From: an uncultured Collinsella sp. | GTDB lineage: Bacteria; Actinomycetota; Coriobacteriia; Coriobacteriales; Coriobacteriaceae | Assembly (NCBI GenBank): GCA_902482615.1 | Contig: CABTAA010000027.1 | Location: 1-12,291 of the forward strand | Reading direction: 5' to 3' | DNA length: 12,291 nt | Shown: positions 6,744-12,291 of the stretch, piece by piece | How positions within the stretch are numbered: the stretch's first letter is position 1 | Layout: every line of letters starts with the position of its first letter | Position numbers and translations under genes: made by a program | Notes under the pieces: model-generated | Databases searched by the model: none | Told to the model about the DNA's origin: nothing | Seen by the model: only the letters and a program-made list of their open reading frames with translations

Positions 6744-7301
6744 TTAGCGTCCCAGCATCCTAAAGAATCGCTCCTCGAGCGCCGGATCGGCCTCAAAGAC
6801 GCCGCGACGAGCGAGCGTCACGGTCTTGGTGCCAGGCTTTTGCACGCCGCGCATGGTCATGCACATATGCTCAGCTTCCATGAGCACAATCGCTCCCTGG
6901 GGAGCGAGATACTCCATGAGGGCATCGGCAACTTGTGCGCACAACTGCTCCTGCAGCTGCAGACGACGGGCGTAGACCTCTACCGTGCGGGCAAGCTTAG
7001 AAAGCCCTGCGACACGGCCGTTGGGGATATAGCCAATGGCAGCCTTGCCGTAAAACGGCAGCAGATGATGCTCGCACAGCGAGTAAAACGTGATGTCGCG
7101 CTCGATAACCAAATCGTTCGAAGCGACGGCAAAGGTTTTGGACAGGTGCTCCTCGGCACTCTGGTCCATACCACCGGCGATCTCACCATACATACGGGCA
7201 ACGCGCGCCGGGGTCTCCAGCAGGCCCTCACGAGTTGGGTCCTCGCCTATGCCCTCAAGCAACAGCTTAATGGCGGCCTCGACTTTTTCCTGATCGACCA
7301 T
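6744..7301 (-). CDS. folE: GTP cyclohydrolase I
   Basis: This 185-residue protein is a standard-length FolE. The GTP ring-opening site is complete: zinc ligands Cys76 and His79 in SLCEHHLLPF and Cys147 in EHMCMTMRGVQ. Other family blocks are DPTREGLLETPARV near the N-terminus, GYIPNGRVAGLSKLAR, and ARRLQLQEQL. It converts GTP to 7,8-dihydroneopterin triphosphate and formate, the first step of folate or pterin synthesis, acting as a toroidal decamer. The start at 7301 has GAGG 5 bases upstream. It is followed by the HD gene with a 2-base gap and then folB. It lies 66 bases after the nrdG stop on the same strand, so it may be read through from nrdDG or use its own promoter. folP and folK are not in the window. 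Confidence 0.96.
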   Translation of the reverse strand: MVDQEKVEAAIKLLLEGIGEDPTREGLLETPARVARMYGEIAGGMDQSAEEHLSKTFAVASNDLVIERDITFYSLCEHHLLPFYGKAAIGYIPNGRVAGLSKLARTVEVYARRLQLQEQLCAQVADALMEYLAPQGAIVLMEAEHMCMTMRGVQKPGTKTVTLARRGVFEADPALEERFFRMLGR

Positions 7302-7335
7302 CTGGGCCTCACTTTTCCGATTTTACGTTCGCGCT

Positions 7336-7366
7336 ATGGTACCACGCCCTTTGGCATCGGCCACAA
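7336..7366 (-). promoter_or_regulatory. Possible promoter of folE-HD-folB
   Basis: In the 66-base nrdG-folE gap the minus strand reads TTGTGG (7366-7361), 19 bases, then TACCAT (7341-7336), preceded by TGG as an extended -10. The spacing is long and the -10 is imperfect, so this is tentative. Confidence 0.3.
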
Positions 7367-7367
7367 G

Positions 7368-7949
7368 CTACATAGTATGGGTCGAATAGACCGGATCGTC
7401 CCGCCAAAGCTCCACAGCGTCGCAAAGCGCAACGCCCTCGCGCACAGCACGGGCGCGCGTGGCGTTCATATCAATCACGCGCTGATTGCTCGAGCCCCTA
7501 AAACGCAATGAGATATCGTACAGATCCTGAACAAACGGGCCATCCACCAACATATCGAGGCAGGCAAGGATACGGTCCGTCGCCTCGGTATGGTGACGAC
7601 CACCCGGCATAAGCTCCTCGAGCACGTCGCCGGTAAAGCACCAAATGGTCTTGCCCGACCCCGCGGGATAGGCCGCACGCACGCGTTCGATAAAGTCAAC
7701 AAGCCCCGCCTGATTCTCGGGCTCCATAGGCTCGCCGCCCAGAATCGTCAGGCCATCGATAAAGGGATGGCCGAGGCTCTCGATAATCTTGTCCTCGACG
7801 GCACAATCGAACGGCTCACCCGCAGCAAAGTCCCACGCGACAGAGTTAAAGCAGTTCTTGCACCCACGACGGCACCCGCTCACAAACAGAGAAGTACGAA
7901 CGCCTTCCCCATCAGCAATGTCGAAATACTTAATGTTCGCGTAATTCAT
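7368..7949 (-). CDS. nrdG: Anaerobic ribonucleotide reductase activating protein (radical SAM)
   Basis: This 193-residue protein has the radical-SAM cluster motif SGCRRGCKNCFN with Cys26, Cys30 and Cys33, and the SAM-binding GGEP at about 76-79 (TILGGEPMEPEN). It cleaves S-adenosylmethionine to generate the glycyl radical on NrdD. The opening MNYANIKYFDIADGEGVRTS is the typical NrdG N-terminus. I therefore start at 7949, with GGGAG 8 bases upstream, although the frame is open to 8105; those extra codons only translate the upstream inverted repeat. The length fits NrdG (about 150-200). It is the partner of nrdD upstream on the same strand, but the 426-base gap with strong structures is unusual for this pair. 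Confidence 0.95.
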   Translation of the reverse strand: MNYANIKYFDIADGEGVRTSLFVSGCRRGCKNCFNSVAWDFAAGEPFDCAVEDKIIESLGHPFIDGLTILGGEPMEPENQAGLVDFIERVRAAYPAGSGKTIWCFTGDVLEELMPGGRHHTEATDRILACLDMLVDGPFVQDLYDISLRFRGSSNQRVIDMNATRARAVREGVALCDAVELWRDDPVYSTHTM

Positions 7950-7964
7950 AGGTAACTCTCCCGG

Positions 7965-8048
7965 GAGGCCGGGACATATCATCCCGTCCTCAAACATTCT
8001 CGGCCTTCGGCCTGCGAAACTGCGGGCGGGACGATATGTCCCGGCCTC
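7965..8048 (-). repeat. 22-bp-arm inverted repeat just upstream of nrdG
   Basis: Arms at 7965-7986 and 8027-8048 are complementary at 21 of 22 positions; the exception is U-G in the minus-strand RNA, so the transcript stem would be continuous. The 40-base spacer contains a smaller GGCC-TTC-GGCC hairpin. Each arm is also self-complementary (GGGAC-atatc-GTCCC). The nrdG-proximal arm ends 4 bases from the ribosome site, which lies in the palindrome CTCCCGGGAG. This suggests an mRNA structure that affects nrdG expression or message stability. Confidence 0.7.
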
Positions 8049-8062
8049 ATGCAAAGGGTAAC

Positions 8063-8209
8063 TCAATGAACGAAGCGAACATCGAGTATAGGGTTCGAGG
8101 TCCAATAAATTCTCAGCTGCAGCTCAACCGCCATTGCAAGCAGATCGTCATTGCAGCTCAACTCATTTCCGCTAAGAACTTCGAGGAGTGAGCAGACCGC
8201 ATGCTGCAT
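8063..8209 (-). CDS. Possible small protein of 48 residues, or gene remnant
   Basis: An ATG at 8209 opens 48 codons to TGA on the nrdDG coding strand, between the two inverted repeats. The translation has protein-like character: an acidic-hydrophobic helix (NDDLLAMAVELQLRIY) and a tail ending ILDVRFVH. I do not recognise it. No ribosome site precedes the ATG, and the frame is open far upstream through the fold-back element into the end of nrdD, so it may be the surviving end of a longer gene or chance. I see no other gene in the 426-base nrdD-nrdG gap. Confidence 0.25.
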   Translation of the reverse strand: MQHAVCSLLEVLSGNELSCNDDLLAMAVELQLRIYWTSNPILDVRFVH

Positions 8210-8226
8210 CTCAGCTACGTCAACTT

Positions 8227-8364
8227 GGCTGCCCCGTAGCGAGGCCCCGGACCTTTGCTCGATATGAGTTCCGCACGAACAGGAGGCGCCAGTGGCGCCT
8301 CCGTCGTGAGCCAGGACTGTCCGAAATAGCGAGTAAAGGTCCGGGGCCTCGCTACGGGACAGCC
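8227..8364 (-). repeat. Nested fold-back element directly after nrdD
   Basis: Outer arms of 35 bases (8227-8261 and 8330-8364) are complementary at 33 positions. Inside sits a perfect 9-bp hairpin, GGAGGCGCC (8282-8290) / GGCGCCTCC (8294-8302), with loop AGT. A competing hairpin uses only the nrdD-proximal half: 8311-8322 with 8357-8367 (11 bp, one bulge), then 8327-8333 with 8348-8354 (TAGCGAG/CTCGCTA, 7 bp). The two folds share bases and exclude each other. The element starts 12 bases after the nrdD stop and has no T-run, so it may be a 3'-end stabiliser, a switch, or a MITE-like or REP-like insertion. No target-site duplication is visible. Confidence 0.75.
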
Positions 8365-8375
8365 TGGGATAGTTA

Positions 8376-10598
8376 TTAGAGATGCAGCACGCGGTCGCGG
8401 ATCTCCTCGGTTCGACCCTGGTTCCAGAACTGGGTACCGATGTAGCCGCACGTGCGACGGGCAACATTCATCTTCTCCTGATCGCGGTTGCCGCAGTTAG
8501 GGCACTCCCACACCAGCTTGCCGTCATCCTCGACAATCTTGATCTCACCGTCGTAGCCGCACACCTGGCAGTAGTCGCTCTTGGTGTTGAGCTCGGCGTA
8601 CATGATGTTGTCGTAGATGTACTGCATCACGCGAATGACAGCCTTGAGGTTGTCCTGCATGTTGGGAACCTCGACGTAGGAGATGGCACCGCCCGGCGAA
8701 AGCTGCTGGAACATGCCCTCAAACTTAAGCTTGTCGAATGCGTCGATCTCCTCGGACACGTGGACGTGGTAGCTGTTGGTGATGTAGCCCTTGTCCGTCA
8801 CGCCCGGGATGATGCCAAAACGACGCTGCAGGCACTTGGCGAACTTGTAGGTCGTCGACTCAAGCGGGGTACCGTACAGCGAGAAGTCAATATCGCTTTC
8901 GGCCTTCCACTCGGCGCACTTGTCGTTCATGCGCTGCATGACGGCCATGGCAAACGGCGTACCCTCCTTCTCGGTGTGGCTGTGGCCCGTCATGTACTTG
9001 ACGCACTCGTACAGGCCGGCATAACCCAGACTAATGGTGGAGTAACCGCCCACGAGCAGCTTGTCGATCGTCTCGCCCTTCTTCAGACGAGCGAGGGCGC
9101 CGTACTGCCACAGAATCGGTGCGGCGTCAGAAAGCGTACCCATCAGGCGCTCATGACGGCACAGCAGGGCACGGTGGCACAGCTCAAGGCGCTCGTCGAA
9201 GATCTTCCAGAACTTATCCATATCCTGGTGCGAGCTCAGCGCGACATCGGGCAGGTTGATGGTCACGACGCCCTGGTTAAAGCGACCATAGTACTTGGGC
9301 TTGTTCGGGTCGTAGTTCAGCGCGTTGGCAACGTTGTTAAAGCCGTTACCGGAGCGGTCGGGCGTCAAGAAGCTGCGGCAGCCCATGCAGGTATAGCAGT
9401 CGCCGTTACCCGCGGTCTCGCCCTTCGACAGCTTGAGCTCGCGCATCTTTTTCTCGGAGATGTAATCGGGCACCATACGCTTGGCAGTGCACTTGGCAGC
9501 CAGCTGGGTCAGGTAGAAGTACGGGGAATCCTCGTGAACGTTATCGTCCTCGAGTACATAGATAAGCTTGGGGAATGCCGGGGTGATCCATACGCCGGCC
9601 TCGTTCTTAACGCCCTCGTAGCGCTGGCGAAGCGTCTCCTCCACGATCATGGCAAGGTCGTGCTTCTCCTGAGGCGTACGGGCCTCGTTAAGATACATAA
9701 AGACCGTCACGAACGGCGCCTGGCCATTGGTGGTCATAAGGGTCACGACCTGATACTGAATCGTCTGGACGCCGCGACGGATCTCGTCACGCAGGCGATC
9801 CTCAACAACCTCGCGGACCTTTTCGGGAGATGCGGAAACGCCGAGCTCCTCGAGCTCGCGAGCGACCTCGCCGCGAATCTTTTGACGGCTCACCTCGACG
9901 AACGGGGCGAGATGGGTCAGCGAAATAGACTGGCCGCCGTACTGGGAGGAAGCAACCTGGGCGATGATCTGCGTCGCGATGTTGCAGGCGGTCGAGAAGC
10001 TGTGCGGCTTCTCAATCAGCGTACCCGAGATAACAGTACCGTTCTGGAGCATATCCTCCAGGTTCACCAGGTCGCAGTTATGCATGTGCTGGGCAAAGTA
10101 GTCCGAATCATGGAAGTGAATCAGACCCTCATTGTGAGCATCCACAATCTCCTGGGGCAGCAGCACACGCTGAGTCAGGTCCTTGGAGATCTCGCCGGCC
10201 ATGTAGTCACGCTGAACGGAATTGACGGTCGGGTTCTTGTTGGAGTTCTCCTGCTTGACCTCTTCGTTGTTGCACTCAATCAGCGACAGAATCTTGTCGT
10301 CGGTCGTGTTCTTCTGGCGCTTCAGGCTCTGAACATAGCGATAGATGATGTAATGGCGAGCGACCTCGTAGCAGTCGAGACGCATGATCTCGTCCTCGAC
10401 CAGATCCTGAATCTCCTCGACCGACACGGTGTGGCCCGCGTTCTCGCATGCCTCGGCGACGTTTTGTGCCGCGTAAACCACCTGGCGGTCGGTAAGACGA
10501 GAGCTCTCCTCGACCTCCAAGTTTGCGGCGCGGATGGCATTGACGATCTTATCGATGTCAAAGACAACCTCGGTGCCGCTGCGCTTGATGATCTTCAT
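8376..10598 (-). CDS. nrdD: Anaerobic ribonucleoside-triphosphate reductase, class III large subunit
   Basis: This 740-residue protein is a full-length NrdD. Residues 1-95 form the ATP-cone allosteric domain (IKRSGTEVVFDIDKIVNAI). The catalytic barrel has Cys205 (FSTACNIATQ) and the Cys-rich loop GDCYTCMGCRSFL (401-410). The C-terminal zinc site is Cys677/Cys680 with Cys699/Cys702. The glycyl-radical residue is Gly718 in RRTCGYIG, aligned by distance and context with Gly681 of E. coli NrdD. It reduces ribonucleoside triphosphates to deoxy forms under anoxia after activation by NrdG. The start at 10598 has AAGAGG upstream; the open frame to 10628 lacks a ribosome site. Tandem NrdR-like boxes and a promoter lie about 230 bases upstream. 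Confidence 0.97.
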   Translation of the reverse strand: MKIIKRSGTEVVFDIDKIVNAIRAANLEVEESSRLTDRQVVYAAQNVAEACENAGHTVSVEEIQDLVEDEIMRLDCYEVARHYIIYRYVQSLKRQKNTTDDKILSLIECNNEEVKQENSNKNPTVNSVQRDYMAGEISKDLTQRVLLPQEIVDAHNEGLIHFHDSDYFAQHMHNCDLVNLEDMLQNGTVISGTLIEKPHSFSTACNIATQIIAQVASSQYGGQSISLTHLAPFVEVSRQKIRGEVARELEELGVSASPEKVREVVEDRLRDEIRRGVQTIQYQVVTLMTTNGQAPFVTVFMYLNEARTPQEKHDLAMIVEETLRQRYEGVKNEAGVWITPAFPKLIYVLEDDNVHEDSPYFYLTQLAAKCTAKRMVPDYISEKKMRELKLSKGETAGNGDCYTCMGCRSFLTPDRSGNGFNNVANALNYDPNKPKYYGRFNQGVVTINLPDVALSSHQDMDKFWKIFDERLELCHRALLCRHERLMGTLSDAAPILWQYGALARLKKGETIDKLLVGGYSTISLGYAGLYECVKYMTGHSHTEKEGTPFAMAVMQRMNDKCAEWKAESDIDFSLYGTPLESTTYKFAKCLQRRFGIIPGVTDKGYITNSYHVHVSEEIDAFDKLKFEGMFQQLSPGGAISYVEVPNMQDNLKAVIRVMQYIYDNIMYAELNTKSDYCQVCGYDGEIKIVEDDGKLVWECPNCGNRDQEKMNVARRTCGYIGTQFWNQGRTEEIRDRVLHL

Positions 10599-10818
10599 CC
10601 TCTTGCCTCTTTCGCATCGTAGCCTCATCGCGCTTCAGAGCCAAACGATACCCGGCAGGGCTTGCCCCTGTCTTGCGGCGCCGTCGCGCAATCTGTGTTC
10701 TCGATAAACCATAAGCCTCCATGCGGACATTCCCTGGAGCCGATCAAGCGGCTCAAGGACACGTTCAAAAGAGGCAGTTAAGGTCTTCGTTCTCTGTCCG
10801 CCATCTATCATACGACAA
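10599..10818 (-). other. Long structured 5' leader of nrdD
   Basis: Between the predicted transcription start (about 10819) and the nrdD ATG lie about 220 bases without a convincing gene. In the minus-strand RNA, a 7-bp long-range stem pairs 10795-10801 with 10723-10729 (GCGGACA/TGTCCGC). It encloses a perfect hairpin at 10737-10754 (GAGCCG-cttgat-CGGCTC). A further CAGGG/CCCTG hairpin sits at 10656-10670. It matches no riboswitch family I know. A 63-codon open frame (10635-10826) runs through it but begins at the -10 region and has no ribosome site. Confidence 0.4.
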
Positions 10819-10823
10819 AGACG

Positions 10824-10839
10824 CATCTATATCCTGTAT
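10824..10839. promoter_or_regulatory. NrdR-like box 2 (promoter -10 overlapping)
   Basis: The 16 bases CATCTATATCCTGTAT keep the core of the NrdR consensus (CwATAT..wGt), about 10 of 16 positions. The box covers the -10 of the nrdD promoter. Its centre is 32 bp from that of the better box, the three-turn phasing expected for paired NrdR sites. Confidence 0.6.
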
Positions 10840-10855
10840 TCTTTTTTTAGGTCAA
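10826..10855 (-). promoter_or_regulatory. nrdD promoter
   Basis: The minus strand has -35 TTGACC (10855-10850), an 18-base spacer with an A-run, and -10 TATAGA (10831-10826), which would start transcription near 10819. It is flanked and overlapped by two NrdR-like boxes, as expected for a repressed nrd promoter. Confidence 0.65.
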
Positions 10856-10871
10856 ACACAACATATAGTGT
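10856..10871. promoter_or_regulatory. NrdR-like box 1, adjacent to the nrdD -35
   Basis: ACACAACATATAGTGT matches the recalled NrdR consensus aCaCwAtATaTwGtgt at 15 of 16 positions. It lies directly upstream of the -35 of the nrdD promoter. NrdR is the ATP/dATP-sensing zinc-ribbon and ATP-cone repressor of ribonucleotide reductase genes; its gene is not in this window. Confidence 0.8.
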
Positions 10872-11186
10872 TTCAGCAGGTCAAAGCAATTAGTCATTTT
10901 GCAGACGCATTAAAAATGAGGGGTTCTTGGCAAGTCGGTAAAACGTTACCAACACGGCTACCTGCATAGCAGTTATAAAACCCCCTTAGTCAAGCCGCTG
11001 ACAAATCCTACCAAAACCAAGCCGCTCACGCCAAAAGAATCCAAAAGATTGTGCTTGACCAACATGTTGCGGTCACGATCGGCCAGGACGTATGCAATCT
11101 GCCGGCACCTCTACGGGACGCGAAGACCATCGCGTACAGACCTTGGATCAATATTTGATGACTTATTTGGCGGCGCGCTTGGTGGC
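10872..11186. other. 315-base stretch with no clear gene, possible degenerate coding fragment
   Basis: The part nearest the NrdR-like boxes (10872-10990) is AT-rich compared with the surrounding genes. A plus-strand frame is open from 10920 to 11246 and reads protein-like near its end (DLGSIFDDLFGGALGGKK). It has no ATG before 11064, no ribosome site, and runs through the tRNA terminator into the tRNA. A minus-strand frame ending near 10975 also looks protein-like (MLVKHNLLDSFGVSGLVLVG) but is interrupted by TAG. I cannot name either. A direct repeat of CAAGCCGCT occurs at about 10991 and 11018. Confidence 0.3.
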
Positions 11187-11225
11187 AAAAAACAAAACAG
11201 CCCAGAGGACATAGCCTCTGAGCTG
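11187..11225 (-). terminator. Rho-independent terminator of tRNA-Val
   Basis: In the minus-strand RNA an 11-bp stem (11225-11215 with 11208-11198, one G-U pair) and a 6-base loop are followed by TTTTGTTTTTT (11197-11187). It starts 8 bases after the tRNA CCA end. Confidence 0.92.
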
Positions 11226-11233
11226 CGAACATT

Positions 11234-11308
11234 TGGTGGGCGTTAGAAGATTTGAACTTCTGACCTCTTCCGTGTCAGGGAAGCGCTCTCCCCCTGAGCT
11301 AAACGCCC
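11234..11308 (-). tRNA. tRNA-Val (anticodon GAC)
   Basis: The minus strand folds as a complete 75-base tRNA including CCA. The acceptor stem is GGGCGTT/AACGCCC. The D arm is GCTC/GAGC. The anticodon stem CTTCC/GGAAG holds the loop CTGACAC with anticodon GAC (valine codons GUC and GUU). The T arm AGAAG/CTTCT has loop TTCAAAT, with discriminator A and an encoded CCA. All arms have standard lengths. It has its own promoter and terminator, so it is a single-gene unit. Confidence 0.97.
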
Positions 11309-11337
11309 GATCAAGGGTGCGCAAGCGCGCAAGGGAT

Positions 11338-11366
11338 AATATAACGGAGCCTGAACTCGGTGGCAA
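11338..11366 (-). promoter_or_regulatory. Promoter of tRNA-Val
   Basis: The minus strand reads TTGCCA (11366-11361), 17 bases, then TATATT (11343-11338), about 30 bases before the mature tRNA 5' end. An AT stretch, ATTTTTAAAAAT (11371-11382), lies just upstream of the -35 and resembles an UP element, common for stable-RNA promoters. Confidence 0.75.
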
Positions 11367-11505
11367 GAACATTTTTAAAAATCGCTTACATTGTGGAATT
11401 CGGGGGCTTTGTCGCATCCATTTCAAAAGAGCCTGCTGCCGCGATTTGGCTGTCGCATAATGCAAGGCCATTGCGGTATCGAGCTATGGAAAGACGCCTG
11501 CGGAA

Positions 11506-11528
11506 TTGTCCTACCGATAAGCGGACAA
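11506..11528. repeat. Short inverted repeat upstream of the EamA gene
   Basis: TTGTCC (11506-11511) and GGACAA (11523-11528) are separated by 11 bases, 69 bases before the transporter start. This could be an operator or weak hairpin. No clear promoter hexamers for the transporter stand out in this gap, and no gene is seen between the tRNA promoter and the transporter. Confidence 0.25.
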
Positions 11529-11597
11529 GCCTCCAGCTGGTGACTTCGCCGTGGTAAGGTAAGCCGAATTGTTTCCAGGCTGTTTCGGGGGAGTGGA

Positions 11598-12291
11598 ATG
11601 AGCAAAGAGTGTGTCGAGCAGGTTGAAGGCGCAGGGGCTTCGGTGCCGATGACCGATATATCGAACATTGATGTGCCCGAGGGCACCGACGAGCTCAGCC
11701 GTAGCACCCGCCGCGCCTGGCGCGAGCGCCTGAACAGCGCTTCGACGCGCAAGATGATCACGGGCGTCTTGGCTACGCTGGTGGGCGGTTCATTTTGGGG
11801 CTTCTCGGGCACCAGCGCGAGCTTTCTGTTCGATACCTACCACGTCGACACCTTGTGGCTTATGAGCGTGCGTCAGATTCTCGCCGGTCTACTCTTTATG
11901 GCCGTGGTTGTTACGCGCGACCGCGAGCGCCTGATTAAGCTCTGGACCACACCCGCCGATCGCAAGCAGCTGCTGCTCTTTACCGCCTTTGGCCTGCTGT
12001 TCAACCAGTTTTGCTATCTTTCGGCCGTGCGCCTGACGAACGCCGGAACCGCGACGGTGCTCCAGTGCCTGCAGCTCGTTATCATCATGGGCTACACCTG
12101 CGTGATCGATCGCCGCATGCCGCGTACTCGCGAAGTCATCGGCATTGGCCTGGCTCTGGGTGGAACCTTTTTAATCGCCACCGGCGGCGACCCCACCAGC
12201 CTGAATATTTCGCCGCTTGGCCTAGCAGCAGGTCTTATGTGTGCGGTCAGCGCCGCGTGTATGGCGGTGATTCCCGCCAAGATCCTGCCCG
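11598..12291 (+). CDS. EamA/DMT-family transporter, N-terminal part (3' end outside window)
   Basis: From ATG 11598, with GGGGGAG 4 bases upstream, 231 codons stay open to the window edge. A hydrophilic N-terminal tail of about 52 residues comes first. It is followed by hydrophobic segments at about 54-78 (GVLATLVGGSFWGFSGTSAS), 86-106, 124-143, 151-170, 178-196 and 206-226, which fits the first six of the ten helices of EamA drug/metabolite transporters. The first segment with its GxxFWG pattern and the fourth with NAGTATVLQCLQ are typical of the EamA repeat. The family exports or imports amino acids, purines or other metabolites across the inner membrane; the substrate is not predictable here. 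The long cytoplasmic tail is somewhat longer than usual. Confidence 0.88.
   Translation, partial: MSKECVEQVEGAGASVPMTDISNIDVPEGTDELSRSTRRAWRERLNSASTRKMITGVLATLVGGSFWGFSGTSASFLFDTYHVDTLWLMSVRQILAGLLFMAVVVTRDRERLIKLWTTPADRKQLLLFTAFGLLFNQFCYLSAVRLTNAGTATVLQCLQLVIIMGYTCVIDRRMPRTREVIGIGLALGGTFLIATGGDPTSLNISPLGLAAGLMCAVSAACMAVIPAKILP

Noticed and set aside
7950..8105. N-terminal extension of nrdG to 8105
   Set aside because: The extra 52 codons translate the inverted repeat. MNYANIKYFDI at 7949 is the typical NrdG start and has a ribosome site.
8382..10622. 746-codon open frame on the plus strand, opposite nrdD
   Set aside because: It is the exact antisense shadow of nrdD, whose catalytic motifs are complete. 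The translation is Leu/Val/His-rich with no family signature, and it stays open only because of the GC-rich codon bias of nrdD.
10635..10826. 63-codon open frame in the nrdD leader
   Set aside because: Its start overlaps the promoter -10, there is no ribosome site, and the second possible ATG lies almost at the predicted transcript end.
10937..10950. GGTAA-AACG-TTACC inverted repeat as a LacI-type operator
   Set aside because: The 5-bp arms are short, no promoter or gene start is next to it, and the match to a LacI-family operator is partial, so chance is likely.
11163..11471. Minus-strand 102-codon frame spanning the tRNA
   Set aside because: It runs across the tRNA-Val gene and its promoter and has no ribosome site or recognisable protein features.
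1..12291. CRISPR array, transposase, prophage or toxin-antitoxin system
   Set aside because: No regularly spaced direct repeats, integrase or transposase motifs, or paired small genes were seen on either strand.

Overview
The window looks like a chromosomal core segment of a high-GC anaerobic actinobacterium. The best guess is a Coriobacteriia gut species of the Collinsella type. This is inferred from GC-rich third codon positions, AT-rich intergenic gaps, the anaerobic class III ribonucleotide reductase pair, and the general protein style. No marker gene here fixes the species.

Layout. From 1 to 1672 (+) lie the 3' part of a Gfo/Idh/MocA oxidoreductase, an acylphosphatase with an N-terminal extension, and a PerR-type Fur-family repressor. 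From 1749 to 3640 (-) lies an operon read as slyD-like FKBP isomerase, then an orphan UreE-like nickel-chaperone homologue, then a Cof-type HAD phosphatase. From 3761 to 4774 (+) is an M19 dipeptidase. From 4849 to 5624 (+) is a YgjP-type zinc metallopeptidase broken by a one-base deletion just after its HExxH motif. From 5631 to 7301 (-) lies a folate block read as folE, an HD-domain hydrolase, then folB. From 7368 to 10598 (-) are nrdG and nrdD, separated by 426 bases holding two large inverted repeats and a doubtful small ORF. Upstream of nrdD are a structured leader of about 220 nt, a promoter, and two NrdR-like boxes 32 bp apart centre to centre, one abutting the -35 and one covering the -10. 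From 11187 to 11366 (-) is a complete tRNA-Val(GAC) unit with promoter, tRNA, encoded CCA and terminator. From 11598 to the window end (+) is the N-terminal part of an EamA/DMT transporter.

How the genes work together. NrdD and NrdG make deoxyribonucleotides without oxygen. FolE and FolB supply pterin steps of folate synthesis, and the HD protein between them is a candidate for the dephosphorylation step that separates FolE from FolB. SlyD and UreE are translationally coupled and both belong to families tied to nickel-enzyme maturation, although no urease or hydrogenase gene is in view.

Most worth a second look are the nested fold-back element between nrdD and nrdG, which can adopt two mutually exclusive folds; the orphan UreE next to SlyD; the HD protein in the folate block; the tandem NrdR-like sites; and the frameshifted metallopeptidase. 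I found no CRISPR array, transposase or phage gene.
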